Assembly (NCBI RefSeq): GCF_025698545.1 | Contig: NC_068575.1 | Span: 53,143,980-53,207,979, forward strand | Source: Gossypium raimondii | Taxonomy: Eukaryota > Streptophyta > Magnoliopsida > Malvales > Malvaceae | Length of the DNA: 64,000 bases | Direction: 5' to 3' | Part shown: positions 47,804-60,474 of the stretch, piece after piece | How positions within the stretch are numbered: position 1 is the first letter of the stretch | Layout: every line of letters begins with the position of its first letter | Program-made: the position numbers and the translations under genes | Notes under the pieces: model-generated | The model's input: only the letters and a program-made list of their open reading frames with translations | Database searches by the model: none | What the model was told of the DNA's origin: nothing

Positions 47804-48368
47804 TTTTTGAAACTGGTGAACAATTTTTGTTATAAAAGAGAAGCTTAGAAAGCAAGGTTAATAAGGGTATACGAAGAAGACGAGCAGCGAGAGGAAGGTA
47901 AAGGGAAAGGAGTGGTTATAAGTTCTATGTATTGTGAGTTGTGACTGCAGCATCCTCTCTTAACTGGCACCTTTATCAGAACTCCTTTTCTTTTTTTAAG
48001 TTAACAAAAATAGAAAATGCTTAAAGAACACTCTGGACTTCTTCCAACCACACATTTATCAAAATAATTTATAAATGGATGACATAACATGAAAATTGAT
48101 ATTATAAAAAAAAATATGAAAACATTAAGTTTTGAATTAATTTTTCAAATTTTAAAATACTTATATTTATTACATTAATTACAAATTCCAGACGAAATCA
48201 AATCTAATGTATAAGATATTGAACAAAATATGGAAATTAGCCTTTGTTGTAATAGTTCTCCTGCTGCCATTGTCGTGTTAATAATCTGACACGCGGATGC
48301 AATAATAATATTCACATAATATTTTATTTGACACATTCAATTTTACTTTCTCATAATCTACATAAAAA
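47804..48368. other. Gap: upstream region of the proline-rich gene
   Basis: About 150 bp of leader and promoter-like sequence, then AT-rich spacer. No gene seen. Confidence 0.45.
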
Positions 48369-48743
48369 TCAATTAAAATTAAACACTTGATAGTCTACCG
48401 AGGAACAGGGAAATGATGAGGAAGGTACTCCATTAGAGGGAAATGATACATGGAAGAACAGGGCGGATCTGATGATGGATGGTGGTGAATCAAGATTTTC
48501 TATCACGAGACTTTCCTTGGGCTTTCGTAAGGCTTTACTTTCGGTTCTTGGAGATCCAAACCATGAGGGGGAATCAACTTTGATTTGGTGCTGAAAAAGA
48601 TTGGAGTGACCGGAGGCGGCGGCAACGAGGGATTCAAGAGATGTTCTTTGTTTTTTTTCTTCTTTAATTTCAAGATGAAAAGGGAGAGGCTTTAATTGTT
48701 TATTTAGTAGTTCTTCGTTTAGATCATTTACATTCAGGTCCAT
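48369..48743 (-). CDS. Orphan reading frame, 124 residues
   Basis: A frame from ATG at 48743. It begins MDLNVNDLNEELLNKQLKPL, is hydrophilic, and has Ser/Pro-rich segments (SPSWFGSPRTES, LDSPPSI), with no signal peptide, no membrane helix and no domain I recognise. The first 85 residues look like real coding sequence in composition, and the last 30 do not. It may be the 5' exon of a longer gene, a broken copy, or a small protein gene. An AT-rich TATA-like run lies about 60-90 bp upstream. The call is uncertain. Confidence 0.4.
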   Translation of the reverse strand: MDLNVNDLNEELLNKQLKPLPFHLEIKEEKKQRTSLESLVAAASGHSNLFQHQIKVDSPSWFGSPRTESKALRKPKESLVIENLDSPPSIIRSALFFHVSFPSNGVPSSSFPCSSVDYQVFNFN

Positions 48744-48828
48744 TTTTCAGTTTAATGTATTTTTTTAATTTTAATTGTAGTTTTAATTTTACATTTACAT
48801 TTATATATTATATATAATTTATAATAAA

Positions 48829-49190
48829 TGTAACACCCCTTACCCGGTCCTATCGTTGGACCGAGCAATAATGTGTTACTAGCAATTACGAAACATTTAC
48901 AAGCATCTTATAATTCAAAATCTCAATTAATTATCATACAACTTATAAACAATTAATTTAAGTTTAAAATCAACTTGGTAACATACAAGATCAATTTAAA
49001 ACTTAAACAAAAAAAAAGAAGAAGAGAAAAATCTGAAAAACAAGGGCCACACGACCGTGTCTCCTAACCGTGTGCAAGAGCCAAGCCCGTGTATGATGAG
49101 TCACACGATCGTGTAACTAACTGTATCTATGTACACTAAATCACTTAAATTTTACAGATTACACGACCGTCTTATTTTAATTTTTATATT
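48829..49190 (+). mobile_element. LTR fragment, TGTAACACC-type
   Basis: Starts TGTAACACCCCTTACCCGGT and carries the CACACGACCGTGT words near 49050-49170 seen in the large solo LTR. The matching end is absent, so this is a truncated fossil piece about 360 bp long. Confidence 0.65.
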
Positions 49191-49689
49191 TTCTCAGTAG
49201 TTTTGATTTTAATGGTTAATTTTTATATTTGAGTTGGAACTTTAATACTCTTATAGTTAATAAATAAAATTTACATTACAATTTACAATAACTTATATAT
49301 AAAATAAAATTCTAATCAACAATCATATTTTTATAACATAGTTATTAAATATTGTAAATAACTCTGCTATACACTTTTTTTTTTTTTTTGCATTTCTATT
49401 ATTGATCCTAATAATCAATTTTGAATTGTATTTTACCGTTAATAAATTATAGCTAAGCAGATTATTTAGTGAATATATTTATTATCAACCATTTATTTTA
49501 TATTAAATCTTATTTGCTACCTCTATTGAAAGTAGTCAAATATTCATTTTAAATAAATTATTTTCATATACAAACATAAATATATTAAAGAAAACATATC
49601 TGAATTTAAAAGGTAATAGAAAATTATTTAATATTAATTACAAAGATTAAGGTGAAAATTAGAGGAAATAAAATCACAACAATTTAAAA
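49191..49689. other. Gap: AT-rich spacer
   Basis: A/T-rich sequence with a T run at 49377-49389. No gene seen. Confidence 0.5.
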
Positions 49690-50405
49690 ATAATTATGGT
49701 CATTCTGTGGCGATGAATTGGAAGACATTCTCCACGCTATTCGGGATTGTTTCAGCGGCCAATCATAATTCCTTTTTTTTTCAGGAGATAATATTCAGAA
49801 CTGGCAATTCTTCTTTGGTACGGTAGCTTGGTGTATTTGGAAAAACCCAAATTCTTTTGTTTTTTAAGGTATTACATGGAGTATTGAGGATTTGATTAAA
49901 ATCTCCTACAATTTGGCTAAACAATATACCTCTGCATGTAAGGGAAATGTCTCCAATCGGCAAGTTCCAGTTTCAGTTTAGCTCATGTTTGGGAATTGGA
50001 TTCAATTATACTCTGACACAGCCATAAGAGAGGACTCTGGTATTGCCTCGATCAGGGGAATTCTTCATGACATATACGACAGTTGGATTCTTAAGTTTAA
50101 CTGACTTGTGGCCATTTATGATTGTTATTATCAGGGGATTTGATAGAATATTTATATTCTCAGATAGTCTTGAGGCATTACAAATTGTGCAAGGGAGTGC
50201 TACTAAGGTGTCGAACTCCATCTTGGATAGAAGAATTAATCTTCAATTGGCTAAATTATCACAATGGTCGATTCAGCATGTTTCCAGAGCTTATAATAAA
50301 GAAGCCAATAGTCTAGCTAAGATGTCTATTACTAATAATAGTGGTACACAATTTTTTGAAATGCCTCCATGGGGTTTGGTTGTATCTCTAAATAATTATC
50401 TATAA
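49690..50405 (+). pseudogene. LINE-type RNase H fragment
   Basis: The plus strand at 50130-50370 reads IFSDSLEALQIVQG, then ILDRRINLQLAKLSQWSIQHVSRAYNKEANSLAKM (start and end). This is the second half of the RNase H domain of plant LINE polyproteins, including the catalytic-type SDS and the WxxxHVxRxxNxEANxLAK block. 49690-50040 upstream contains weak linker-like pieces (WCIWKNPN) in other frames. Frame changes and stops are present. Only the 3' end of the element is preserved. Confidence 0.7.
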
Positions 50406-51374
50406 TGATGTTTCATTCACACACAAAAAAATCTAACTTTCTTCGTTTCATTTTATGCATGTATAACGTCCTATAAATAAATTTATGCTATGCAGAGATA
50501 ATGAAAGTTGAAACCCAACAAAAAATTATAAATCAATTTACTATCAGTTTTAAAAAAATTAACCTTATTTTCCTATTTTAAAAATATTCTTATTTTTACT
50601 TTATATTTTAATTCTATTTTCCATTATTTGTTTTAATATAATCTATTCTCTAATTTTGACAATAAAATCATATACTAAGAATTTGAAGAATGAAATGGAT
50701 GAGAGAATGATTAAACAATTGCAGTGAGTGACATTATATAATAAGCAACTTAAATTTAATGAAAAACTGTTGAAACGCTGGAAATAATAAAAGCATTATG
50801 AATATTTATAATAATAAAACCATTAATTCAACTAATCAAAGGATTTTAGACTATATTATTTTCACAATATATAACATTTATAAAAAAAATTCATTAATTT
50901 AACTAATCAATTAATCCATACATTGTACTAGATAAAAATTAGTATATAACAAAACCAAATTGTCTCACTCATCGATACATATTTGAAATTTAATTGAATA
51001 AATTTATGCAATAATTTTAACTTCTCACTTTTAAATACTAAAATAATTGATATATATTGAAACATGAATGGGTTGGCAAGAACATGATATATCAATTTTA
51101 GGTTAGATCCTTAACAACTTGCCTCTCTTCTTTTTACATAAAATATTTAGAATAGTAAAATCGTAATTAATAATGTGCTGATGTATCTTTAGCAGAAATG
51201 AAAAGAGAAAGCGATTTTTATTTTCATCATCATAACCTAACAATTTCTCAATTCACTCGAGATTTAAAATTTAGTGTTATTATTATTTATTTTTTGGTAA
51301 AACAAAAATTAAAATACTCAAGCTCTACTTACAATATCAAAATCACCATTTATTTTATCTCTATCAGTGAATTC
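50406..51374. other. Gap: AT-rich, no gene seen
   Basis: Mostly A/T-rich spacer without a family-like reading frame. Confidence 0.5.
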
Positions 51375-51554
51375 TTATAATTCTGCAAGAGCTGTTGTCA
51401 ACACGTTGACTCCCACCATATCGGCAAAGACCAATTTAGCAATCTTGTCAACAGTACAATTAGTCTTTCTTGGAATGCGTTTAACCACCCAAAACTCTCT
51501 ATGTTGTAGTAGCTTTTGAATTCGCCTAACCAGTGCGGAAGTTGAAATAACTGA
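51375..51554 (-). pseudogene. LINE-type RNase H C-terminal fragment
   Basis: The minus strand reads DSSVISTSALVRRIQKLLQH, then REFWVVKRIPRKTNCTVDKIAKLVF. This is the final RNase H block of LINE polyproteins (alpha helix, then WxVxxIxRxxNxxxDxxAK). It is about 60 residues long, with no upstream domain. Confidence 0.6.
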
Positions 51555-51638
51555 AGAGTCCATTCTTATTGGTTGAAATAGTGTTATTATCTTTAAGAAT
51601 AAGTAATATGGTCGCCATTTATTAATAAATTTAAATAA

Positions 51639-51914
51639 TTGTTAAAATATAATAATGTTGTGAGTTATGACTTCTTTGCCTCCGAAGTTGGTAAGGTGAA
51701 GAAAAAAGTCAAGAGACGGAATGACGAACCACCTGACTTGGATGATGGGATGATAGAGGGAGTGGAGGAACAAAGAGTTTCCTTCAAAGCGGGATCTTCG
51801 AGGAAGGTAACGTCTAAGGAGGAGAATTTCGTGCTTATGGATCATGATGTTGTTACAAAGAAAATTGATGGCATATTGTCCATTTGTTTCTCCCAGAGTC
51901 CATGTTTTAAATAG
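51639..51914 (+). pseudogene. LINE ORF1-like N-terminal fragment
   Basis: A 91-codon frame with VKKKVKRRNDEPPDLDDGMI and EGVEEQRVSFKAG. It resembles the N-terminal region of plant LINE ORF1 proteins (KVRxRD-PPD-D followed by a SWKD-type stretch). The zinc-knuckle part is missing. It runs opposite to the RNase H fragment next to it, so the two are from separate insertions or a rearranged one. The assignment is by motif memory and is uncertain. Confidence 0.45.
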
Positions 51915-53343
51915 TGTAACATGTTTTACTCGAATCAAAATGATAACATAGACAAAGGGAGTCGCAATTCAAGATTAATACACCACTTAATTTTCTTTCT
52001 TAATCCTTAACTACTTCAAAGACACCATTCAAACATCATGTAACTGATTCATGCTCAATCTTTAAGACATCACTTTCTCAACGCATTTCACTATTTACTT
52101 AATATTATTGTCCATAAATTGAAATTTACATTTTACCATCTTACCTTATTTATGAGATATGATTCAAGAAGCCACTCATAAATATTTTTCACACGATCAT
52201 TTTCTGCACACTACATGTTAAAAGCAACACGTTAAATTTCATAGAAATTTAGTAAGTATTCACATGAATTTTAATCATCTAAATATTTAGCATATAGAAA
52301 TTAAAATTACACTAATATAAATAATATTATAATGTAAATATTAAAAATTATAAGATAATTATATAAAAATTTCAATAGATGAAAAATATAAAATTAAAAA
52401 TAATATAAATAGTTTATTAAAAAATTTTAAAAATTATGTGGATGATAAGTTAATCATTTATAAATATGAAGCAAGATGAGTTAAACTTGAACAACTATAA
52501 AATAGATTAATATTATGTTTAAACTCAACTCAACTCTTATCTAAAACGATTACATAACTGTTATCCGACGTATTTGAACATCAATTGTGGAGTACCATTG
52601 ACATTCCTATATCCATCTCGCCTCGCCATCCATAACTTTGAATGAGTTGTCGGGTCAGCTGGTGTTTCCTTAGCAGCTATGCCTATTCCCCTTAGTTCTT
52701 GCTTCTTCTTCTTTTTTTTCTTTTTTTTTCTTTTGTGCTAGTCCAGATTGCATCATTCTTTCTTCTTAATCTGGTTTTGTTCGATCGGAGACACTTCAAT
52801 ATGGATCAATAAACAATGTACAAGGTATTGACCGAGGAGAGACTTGTTGGGGACACGCGTTTTAGAGTGTTGAGGAGGTGGCATCCATTTGTAATGGCTT
52901 GTGGCCTTTTCTGGTACCTCCATTTGGTTGGAATTAACTTTGAGATCAATTTATCAAGTAAAAGCTCAACCTTTTTGGGTTCTCGGTGATCTTCATTAAT
53001 CCAGCCCAGTCTGGAGTCTACCTCTACTATCGTGGCCCTCTTACCACCGCTTCATTGTTACGATCGGAATTGGATGTGTTTAGATTGTTATTTGACTTCG
53101 TTAACACCACGAATGCTATATTTTGCAATTTTATTTACTGAACTCTCTTTGATGTATCCCGGTATACTCGTTGTGAATGAATTATGAATAATTTCAACAT
53201 AAATCTGAACAAAACTTGTTTTCTCACAAGCTATTGATTATATCTACGAGATGGTGACAATGGGGTTTTCTTGTTTTCTCTTTTGAAAAGAAAATACAAC
53301 ACTATGATTTTAATACTCTCTTCAGAGCTTCAACTGTTCCTAA
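51915..53343. other. Gap: AT-rich, then mixed sequence
   Basis: 52250-52520 is AT-rich. A long C/T tract lies at 52693-52737. 52780-53120 is more balanced but gives no readable protein. The last part is probably the GATA gene 3' UTR. Confidence 0.45.
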
Positions 53344-53815
53344 CTAAGCATAGACATAGCCGCAAGATAGAGCCATCAAAAGAAAAGCAGCTTCTTCTTC
53401 CTCTCTCAGTTTGCTCTTCAATTCCCGATTTCCCACCATATGCTGCACTCCCACCTCTCTTCCAAAGCTCTTTAACTTAATGCCGCTTCGCCTCACTTCA
53501 ATTCCCCTTTTACTCTTTTCGCTTCTACTCTCTCTGTTCAATCCAAGGAGAGCCCTGTTTTTCTTTCTGTATCTGATCCCACATGCATTGCAAAGAGACT
53601 TTACAGCAAAATTAAGCAAACAAAAACCCAAAAATCAGACACAGTTGAAACACTACACATAACTGCTACTAAAAAGATCATGAAAGGATGTTAATATAGA
53701 ACAACTTTACCCTAGGGCCAGCTGGACCACCTCTCCAAAGAGGTGTTCTTGTTGTGCTGCAATCCACGCATCTTTTGTTTGTTTCCTTGAATTCACTCTG
53801 CTGTAAAATATTCAT
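53344..53815 (-). CDS. Class B GATA zinc-finger factor (GATA15/16-like)
   Basis: Two exons on the minus strand (53815-53711 and 53598-53344; donor AGG/GTAAAG, acceptor AAG/TCT) make 119 residues. The intron splits the type IV finger C-X2-C-X18-C-X2-C: C16 and C19 in RCVDCSTTRTPLWRGGPAGP, and C38 and C41 in SLCNACGIRYRKK. A basic tail follows, with a C-terminal acidic and hydrophobic end (EEEEAAFLLMALSCG). Class B members bind GATA motifs and act in greening, growth and cytokinin or nitrogen responses; the specific role here is not known. I chose ATG 53815 (MNILQQ) because the frame further upstream has no ATG. An additional upstream exon cannot be excluded. The intron position inside the finger is typical of this class. 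Confidence 0.9.
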
Positions 53816-54087
53816 GTTTCTGATGGACCGAAACTTGGTAAAGGAGCAGGAGATAATCACCAACTTGCTGCTTCACAATGATGGGGATGATCAAAGTTGA
53901 TGCTTAACAGCTTTTGATCAAGAGCCGCAATTTTTTTTAGAGGTAAATAATGCTAGACAAGTGTTTGGTTTAAAGAACTTGAACAGAAGGATGGAATTGG
54001 AGGGTTTATGGTAGGGGGAGAAACAGAGCAGAAACAGGGTATTAGAAACAGAGAACTTGTAATCGCTTTTTTGAAAACCAGGTAGGT

Positions 54088-54095
54088 ATATATAC
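54088..54095 (-). promoter_or_regulatory. Putative TATA box of the GATA gene
   Basis: TATATATAC on the minus strand, about 270 bp upstream of the chosen ATG. It is followed by an AG/CT-rich leader, as expected for a plant core promoter. Confidence 0.5.
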
Positions 54096-57086
54096 ATAAT
54101 ACGAAAAGAAAGATGCCGCATTATTAGAGTAGCCGTAGTTTCATATGGGATATGCTATAAGGGGGACGATCAGAAACCCTAGTTCTAATATTAACTTACC
54201 AGAATACCCCTGGTGTCCTCAAAATTGAGTGGAATAACCTAATAAATTCCAGGAATAGTTGTTAGTGATAATATCATGATATTCTGTTTTCCCCTTTATT
54301 GCACTTCGGTCAAACTTTATACCAAAAAAAAAAAGAAGCCATGGGAAGTAACTTAAAAATGATGAATGAATCATTGGAGTTATTTTAATGCACATTTTCT
54401 GATAATAGGTCGGGAGATTCAAATATTCTTGAATTCTTGTAAGACAAATGTGACTTAAGATTCAAATATCATTGGGAGTTATTGAACAAGATTCAGTCCC
54501 AAATCAAACTTTAGCCTTTGGGGACGTGATTGAGTGAAGATCAATCAGATGATGATTGGGGATGTAGTAGAAAGAGGCTGCCAGAATCGTCTTGTTTGTT
54601 CGAAGACCGCAAATGAAAAGATAAACGACACCACAACCGACAAAACACGGCCCATATGTTCTGCCTCAGCCACCCGTTAGCTTGCATATGTTGTCTATAG
54701 CACCGGACAAAAAGGTGCATCCAGGGAACACCATACAATACTAGTTGGATTGCAACCTTTCAACCCATGCTTTTGTACTTGTAAATTTGTAGTGAGTTTG
54801 GTTCCAAAACCATTAATATATTACCAAATCAAGCTTCCCACCAACATATTTGAGGAAGAAACGGGTGGCATGGTAGTGCTACCGTTACACTGCTCCCCAC
54901 TAATGATTCCCCTATTAATTTAATCTCTGTACTTCCCATTTGTCTGTTTTATTATTATTATTTCACTTCCCAGGCATCTTAGTACTAAACTATCTGGGCC
55001 AGGAGTACGAGGGGACGGAAGAAAAATCAACTTGTATTGTTTGTCACTAGTTACTTCTCCTGGCATATTAGAATATGTTCTCCTCGACCTCGAGGAAATT
55101 AAATCGTCACAAAAAGTTGTTCTACTTTTACTTGTTTTTTTTCTGATGCTGTATAGAGTCCTGTACTATTAAATCAATAATCTAGTTTTAAAGGTTGGAG
55201 ATTTTTTATTTTTTCTTGGTAAATACAGTTGAACAATATGTCAAAATACAATATTTTACGACAATGTGGTGGTCAAAGATAATATTCTAGTCATTATAAT
55301 TATCTTCAGCTCAGCACTTTCCTTTTTGCTAGTGCAAAGTTCGTTTAAAAACAAATCTGAAATCATTTCTCATTTCTAAATTGGACAGAACTAAAAGACT
55401 CATGTTCATCCTTAAAAGAAAAATATTGTCGTAAGATATTTAAATTTCATTATGAAAAATTTGAATTAATTAGAGTTAAGTTCGAACTATCAATCAGTCC
55501 AAATTCGAGCACCATAATACTTGATTTAAATAACTTACAAATCTAATCAAACTTTCTATTTTAATGTACTTTTATTTTATGAAATTACTTTCTTTTTTTT
55601 ATCGTTATCTCAATCATGTCTCTAACTGAACTTGAGCTTAAAAATTAAAGTTCACCAAGATCAATCTGAATATCGAGCATCAAATTTTGAGTAACTATTA
55701 AAATTTGGCTAATTACACCCTGGTTGTAAAGTGCCCCCTCAAATGGAATTGAAGTCATCTGGTACTTCAATTGGAACCAGTAACATAGATCATGGCCCAA
55801 TTAAAATGTAAACCAGGTAATCCGGTAGCATTGATTCCAAATATAAACTATATTTGAAATGATTGGGTTCCCATACTCGGTTATTCTGAAACGTTAATAA
55901 ACTTTAGGTCACAACATCAAAATCACTATATTTGAAGGATTGGCATTTTGATCATACTGAAACACCCCATCACTACGTTTTCAATGCAATCATTTAGAAG
56001 GGATCAACATCGTAGGCTCGCCCCACACCATTTACTTGGGTGTCCTACAGCAAAAGGATCAGGAATTATGCCCGTCTTCCATGCAAGGAGTACACCTAAA
56101 TGACAGGCGTCTTTCTGTGTACTCGCATTAAGCGTGGTTGGGGATCGTATAATGAAGGGGGGATGTCAGGATAAATGCATCAAATTACGTATTTCGGGAA
56201 AAAATCAAATTCTATTTAGAAGGACCACAATCAGACATGTTTAGCAGACATTTTATAACTCCAATACATCCTTCACGTTTTTGACAATAATACACTACCG
56301 GAAAAGAAAAAATTTTCCTGATAGCTGTATATTTCTCAACAGAAAGACCAAATAAATGAAGTCCAAACTATAACTAAAATCGAATAGAAAGTAGAAGGGA
56401 AAAAAAAGGACCTTTTAATAAAGGAAGCAAATACATCCTTTCAACACAAGGGTAAAAACCAGAAGTCTGAATACTGGGCTGCATCTCTCCCCCTTTGCAT
56501 CTGAGAATTAGGATGCTGAAAAAGAATAGCTACCGCATGGCAAAATTTTAAAGTATTTTGTATGGCTTCCAGACTCTTTACCGTATCGTACACCCTGTCT
56601 TTATTTGACGACTTCTTAAGAACATACTGTGGCATGACTTGGAATATATGTGAATTCCATAAAAAAGAAAACAAGAAAATACCGACCTTTCAGCTCCATT
56701 CCACCCCACCAAGTGTTCTACAAATTCCAAAACAAGAAAATACCAAATTATTGGTATCTGAATTTGCCGTCTATCTGGATTGCTTATAGCAGAAGAGCAT
56801 CTGACAGCACCAAATGATTCAATCTAGGGTTGTTACAAGGAAAGCTCATTTTACTAGAATAGATCAGACAAATAGTGTTGTCATGATATAATCCATATTC
56901 ACTTCATACATATGGCCATTACATCCTAGTTTCCAGTTACATGAACAAAATATTTGCAAATGAGAGAGGAGAGAGGGCAACTCCAGACCTAAAGAGCAAT
57001 CAATACTGCAATTTAAAGGATCATTTTTCCTAACAGACTCAGTTACCTTCCGTGCAAAAGGTAATCAGATATTTAAGTGCATACCT
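54096..57086. other. Gap: 3 kb, no confident gene
   Basis: Contains the GATA upstream region and, at the right, probable 3' UTR of importin-alpha. 54541-54738 has a 65-codon minus-strand frame with no resemblance to any family. 55980-56170 is a less AT-rich island without a readable protein. Confidence 0.45.
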
Positions 57087-60000
57087 TCAACTGAAATTGA
57101 ATCCACCAGAAGGAACAGGAAGTTGATTGCCACCAAACTGGAACCCAGGTTGCGAAGCATCACCAGTGGGTAATGCCTCATCCTCATCTTCTACCCAATA
57201 TGTTTCAAGAATCTTCACTGCCTTCTCATAGATTTCATTGTTGTCATGACTTTGGAGGTTTTCAATCTTCTCCAATCCCTCAGCATCATCAATTAACTGA
57301 GCATAGAGATTGACATCTCCAGTATGACCCAGATTTTTCTCAGCTTCACCAACCTTCAGAATGTTTTCAAGACCTTCTAAACAAACAGTGACAATTCTTG
57401 GGTCGGGACAGTTTAGAAGATCACACAATGGCTTAATGCAACCTTGGCTTACCAAAAACCTGGCAAACAAAATAGAATTTCATTGTTTAAGGCAAATTGT
57501 ACCCGAGAAGAACCCAGAGGATAGTTATGGCAAAGAAAATATACTTTATTTGTTCATGGGTGCCACCAGACGTAGCATTTGAAATTGCCCAAGCAGCTTC
57601 TTTCTTGATCTCAAACTCAGCATTTTGAAGTAGATGGACTAGAGGAGCAATAATGCCAGCTTCAATTACAGCCTGCAAAGATTTCAAAGTTATGCTCTTA
57701 ACTGAAATTCATTCAAACTGGATGAAAAAGTTGAAATTTAAACTAATAATATTTCCTGTCAAAATTTTGCAGTGGACCATCAAACTATATTTTTTTCCTA
57801 CACTTGTACCATGTAAATTTGCTTACCTGTATCTGATCTACATTTCCAGCAGTGATATTTGAAATGGTCCAGCAAGCTTCCTTCTTGATACTCTTCTTGT
57901 AGGTATTCGTCAGCAGGTTCAAAAGGCACGGAAGGGCTTGGTGGCCTATAATACACTGGAAAGGAGAACATGAAGCATCATCAGTGTACTGAAGGAAGAG
58001 GCAACCTAAGGCGGTGACATGAATACAAATATTGCAATCCAAGAATCAAGTCTAATAACTCATGACGTGAACTATGATCAATTCATTATCCTGACATTGA
58101 TCATTCTGTCTGAAGGAAGGACACATTCTGATTTACCTCAGAATATGCCAATTAACCATGAAAACAATATGCTAGAATCATTAGTCATATTTCATCCAAG
58201 AAGCCAAAGTCAAAGAATGCTTCAATAAGTTATAAATTTTATTTCAACATCTACAACCATTACCAACATCAAAATCTTCTTGCTTTCTGAATCCTTATAG
58301 AAGGAAGGTGAAGTTTAATGTATTCTTAGGAAATTTCTATATGCATGTCAAACGTGAATTGGAAACAATGTAAAAGCATGCCAATTTTGAGAATTACACT
58401 CAATAGTCATTTTTCACTAAAAAAATGCAAAACCTTCAGATATTCATTGATGTGGTCAAACAAGATTCACATTTGTGAAGAAACAACTCCGAAATCAGAG
58501 AGCTCTGGCAAGTTGTAATATGGTGCATCATATGCTCTGGACGTAAGTTAAAAGAAAATCTTGGTAGCCGAACTGAGTAATGCATCTGCAATGATATGTT
58601 AGACATGGTCTATTTAATCCTAAATTCCTAATAAAAATGCTCAGCACTGCTCCAGCATGGTTTAAGCACAAAGAAATATTAGGATGAGTCCGAATCCATT
58701 ATATCAAGTTAAAGAAATTCACATAACAGTAAAGAATTAATGTCAAGAAATATTCCATACTTGAGTCTGCATATCATCCCCTGTAACAATATTTCCAACT
58801 GTGCGAAGGGCAGGAATGAGGACTGTTGGGGATGGGTGCCTAGCAAAAAGAGTGGGAAACAAGTGAGGAAACATTCAAAACATCCAGGATTCACAAGCAT
58901 AAGAGAAAACAAACATCGAAATCAATTTGACAAAAGGGAAAGACATTAATCTTACATCAAGAGCTCAACCAGTCGGGGGCAGACTCCTGCCTCAATAACA
59001 GCTTGAATTTTGTCATTAGTACCATCTGAGAGATATGACAGAGCCCAACATGCATCTGTAAGGACTTCCTCATCATTTGAATGGATAAGACGCTCAAGAG
59101 CTGGCAAAGCTGGCTTTGTCTGCTTAATAAATTTCAAACACACCAAGTATTAGCAGAAGATATCAGCATGAGGTTAGCAATTAACAACTACAAACTTTCA
59201 TATTACAAGAAAGTTCAACCTGCTCAAATGAAGGCTGTGGCTTGCCCCTGCAAAAGTTTGACAAAGTCCAGGTAGCATTTCGCAACATGGAGAGCTTTGC
59301 ATGCTCGTTGAATTGTGCCAAGAGTGGCACCAATGCCCCATGGCCAAGGACCAGGTCACGGCATTTAGGTGAGTCTCCAGCAACATTTCCTAGTGCCCAA
59401 ACAGCCTATAAACCCAAAAAATTACGACTTATGAGAATTGCAGATTATTCAGCAATAGAAGATAACTTGCAGACTGCAATATTTACCTGTTCGCGAACAT
59501 CATCAGTGGGAGAACCTAAGAGCTTAACAAATATAGGGACAGCTCCATGATCAATTACGACCCTGGTGTTATCTGATGTCCCTGAAGCAATATTTGTAAG
59601 AGCCCAAGCTGCCTCAAACTACAAGAAAAAAAGATTTTGGGTTAAGGATTAAACAATCAAAACAAGAAGAAATAATTGGGCAAAATCCTAATAACTTCAA
59701 AATAAAAAATCAAACCTGAAGCTGTGGGAAGTCATCTCTATTCAGGAACTCCACAAACCGAGGAACAACACCTGATTGTACAACTTCATTGATTGGAGGA
59801 CTACGTTCTGCACAAAAAATATGAGTGAGAAATGACTTCAATTTTGTAGAATTTAAAAGGAATTGCGAAAAGCAATATATATATGATCAACCTATTGATA
59901 GCAGCTTTCGGAATTGGGTGGTTGCCTCAAGCTGCATATTTCTGTCATCTGACCAAACACCCGCAACCATAGCCGGAAGACTTTCTAACTGCAATTAGAT

Positions 60001-60474
60001 TATAAACACATCAAAATCATGTCTAGTAAAAAATAAGTCTACGCGTTTCTTCACCGAGGTTTACTACAATTAATAAGTTAAACAAGCATTTCACTTCATT
60101 TAATTAGTACAACATGAGCTGCATCCTATTCAGAGAAATACAACACAATTAACAGTCGAAAATATCACCCAATCGAATAAAGCAGCTGTCAATTAGCTCA
60201 ATATAGAAATTCATATACGAGATCAAATAGATTCATCAGTAGCATCTACCTTTTTCTCGGAACCAGCGGTTGAAGAGAGCAGTTGCTGTTGCTGCGGTTG
60301 CTGCTGTTGAGCGAGAAGTCCTTCGCGGCGTTTTTTAAGAAGGTTCTCTTCTCTCTTGTTTTTTCGGATCTCGACCATGTTGTCTTCTCTTCTCCGGCGA
60401 CCTTCCTCCGCATCAACCGCCACCTTGTATCGGTTCCTTCGAACCTCAGTCCTGGCGCTCGGTCTGAGAGACAT
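57087..60474 (-). CDS. IMPA: Importin subunit alpha (nuclear import adaptor)
   Basis: Ten exons on the minus strand: 60474-60250, 59988-59892, 59807-59716, 59618-59487, 59405-59220, 59119-58956, 58839-58761, 57955-57827, 57672-57545 and 57459-57087. They join in frame into 534 residues, the family size. The N-terminal importin-beta-binding domain (about 1-60) is basic, with [21 protein letters not shown] Gln-rich run (about 56-65) follows. Armadillo repeats then cover about 75-500, with ladder segments such as [69 protein letters not shown] and [10 protein letters not shown]. The tail ends GGFNFS, as in plant IMPA proteins. It carries NLS-bearing cargo into the nucleus with importin-beta. Which IMPA paralogue it is cannot be settled by eye. 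Confidence 0.96.

Noticed and set aside
53678-53863. Longer N-terminus for the GATA factor
   Set aside because: The frame beyond codon 1 at 53815 has no ATG; it would have to start at TTG. The ATG at 53815 is preferred.
57785-58042. Extended frame beyond exon 8 of importin-alpha as a separate protein
   Set aside because: It is exon 8 plus flanking intron; the splice borders at 57955 and 57827 give the conserved armadillo sequence.
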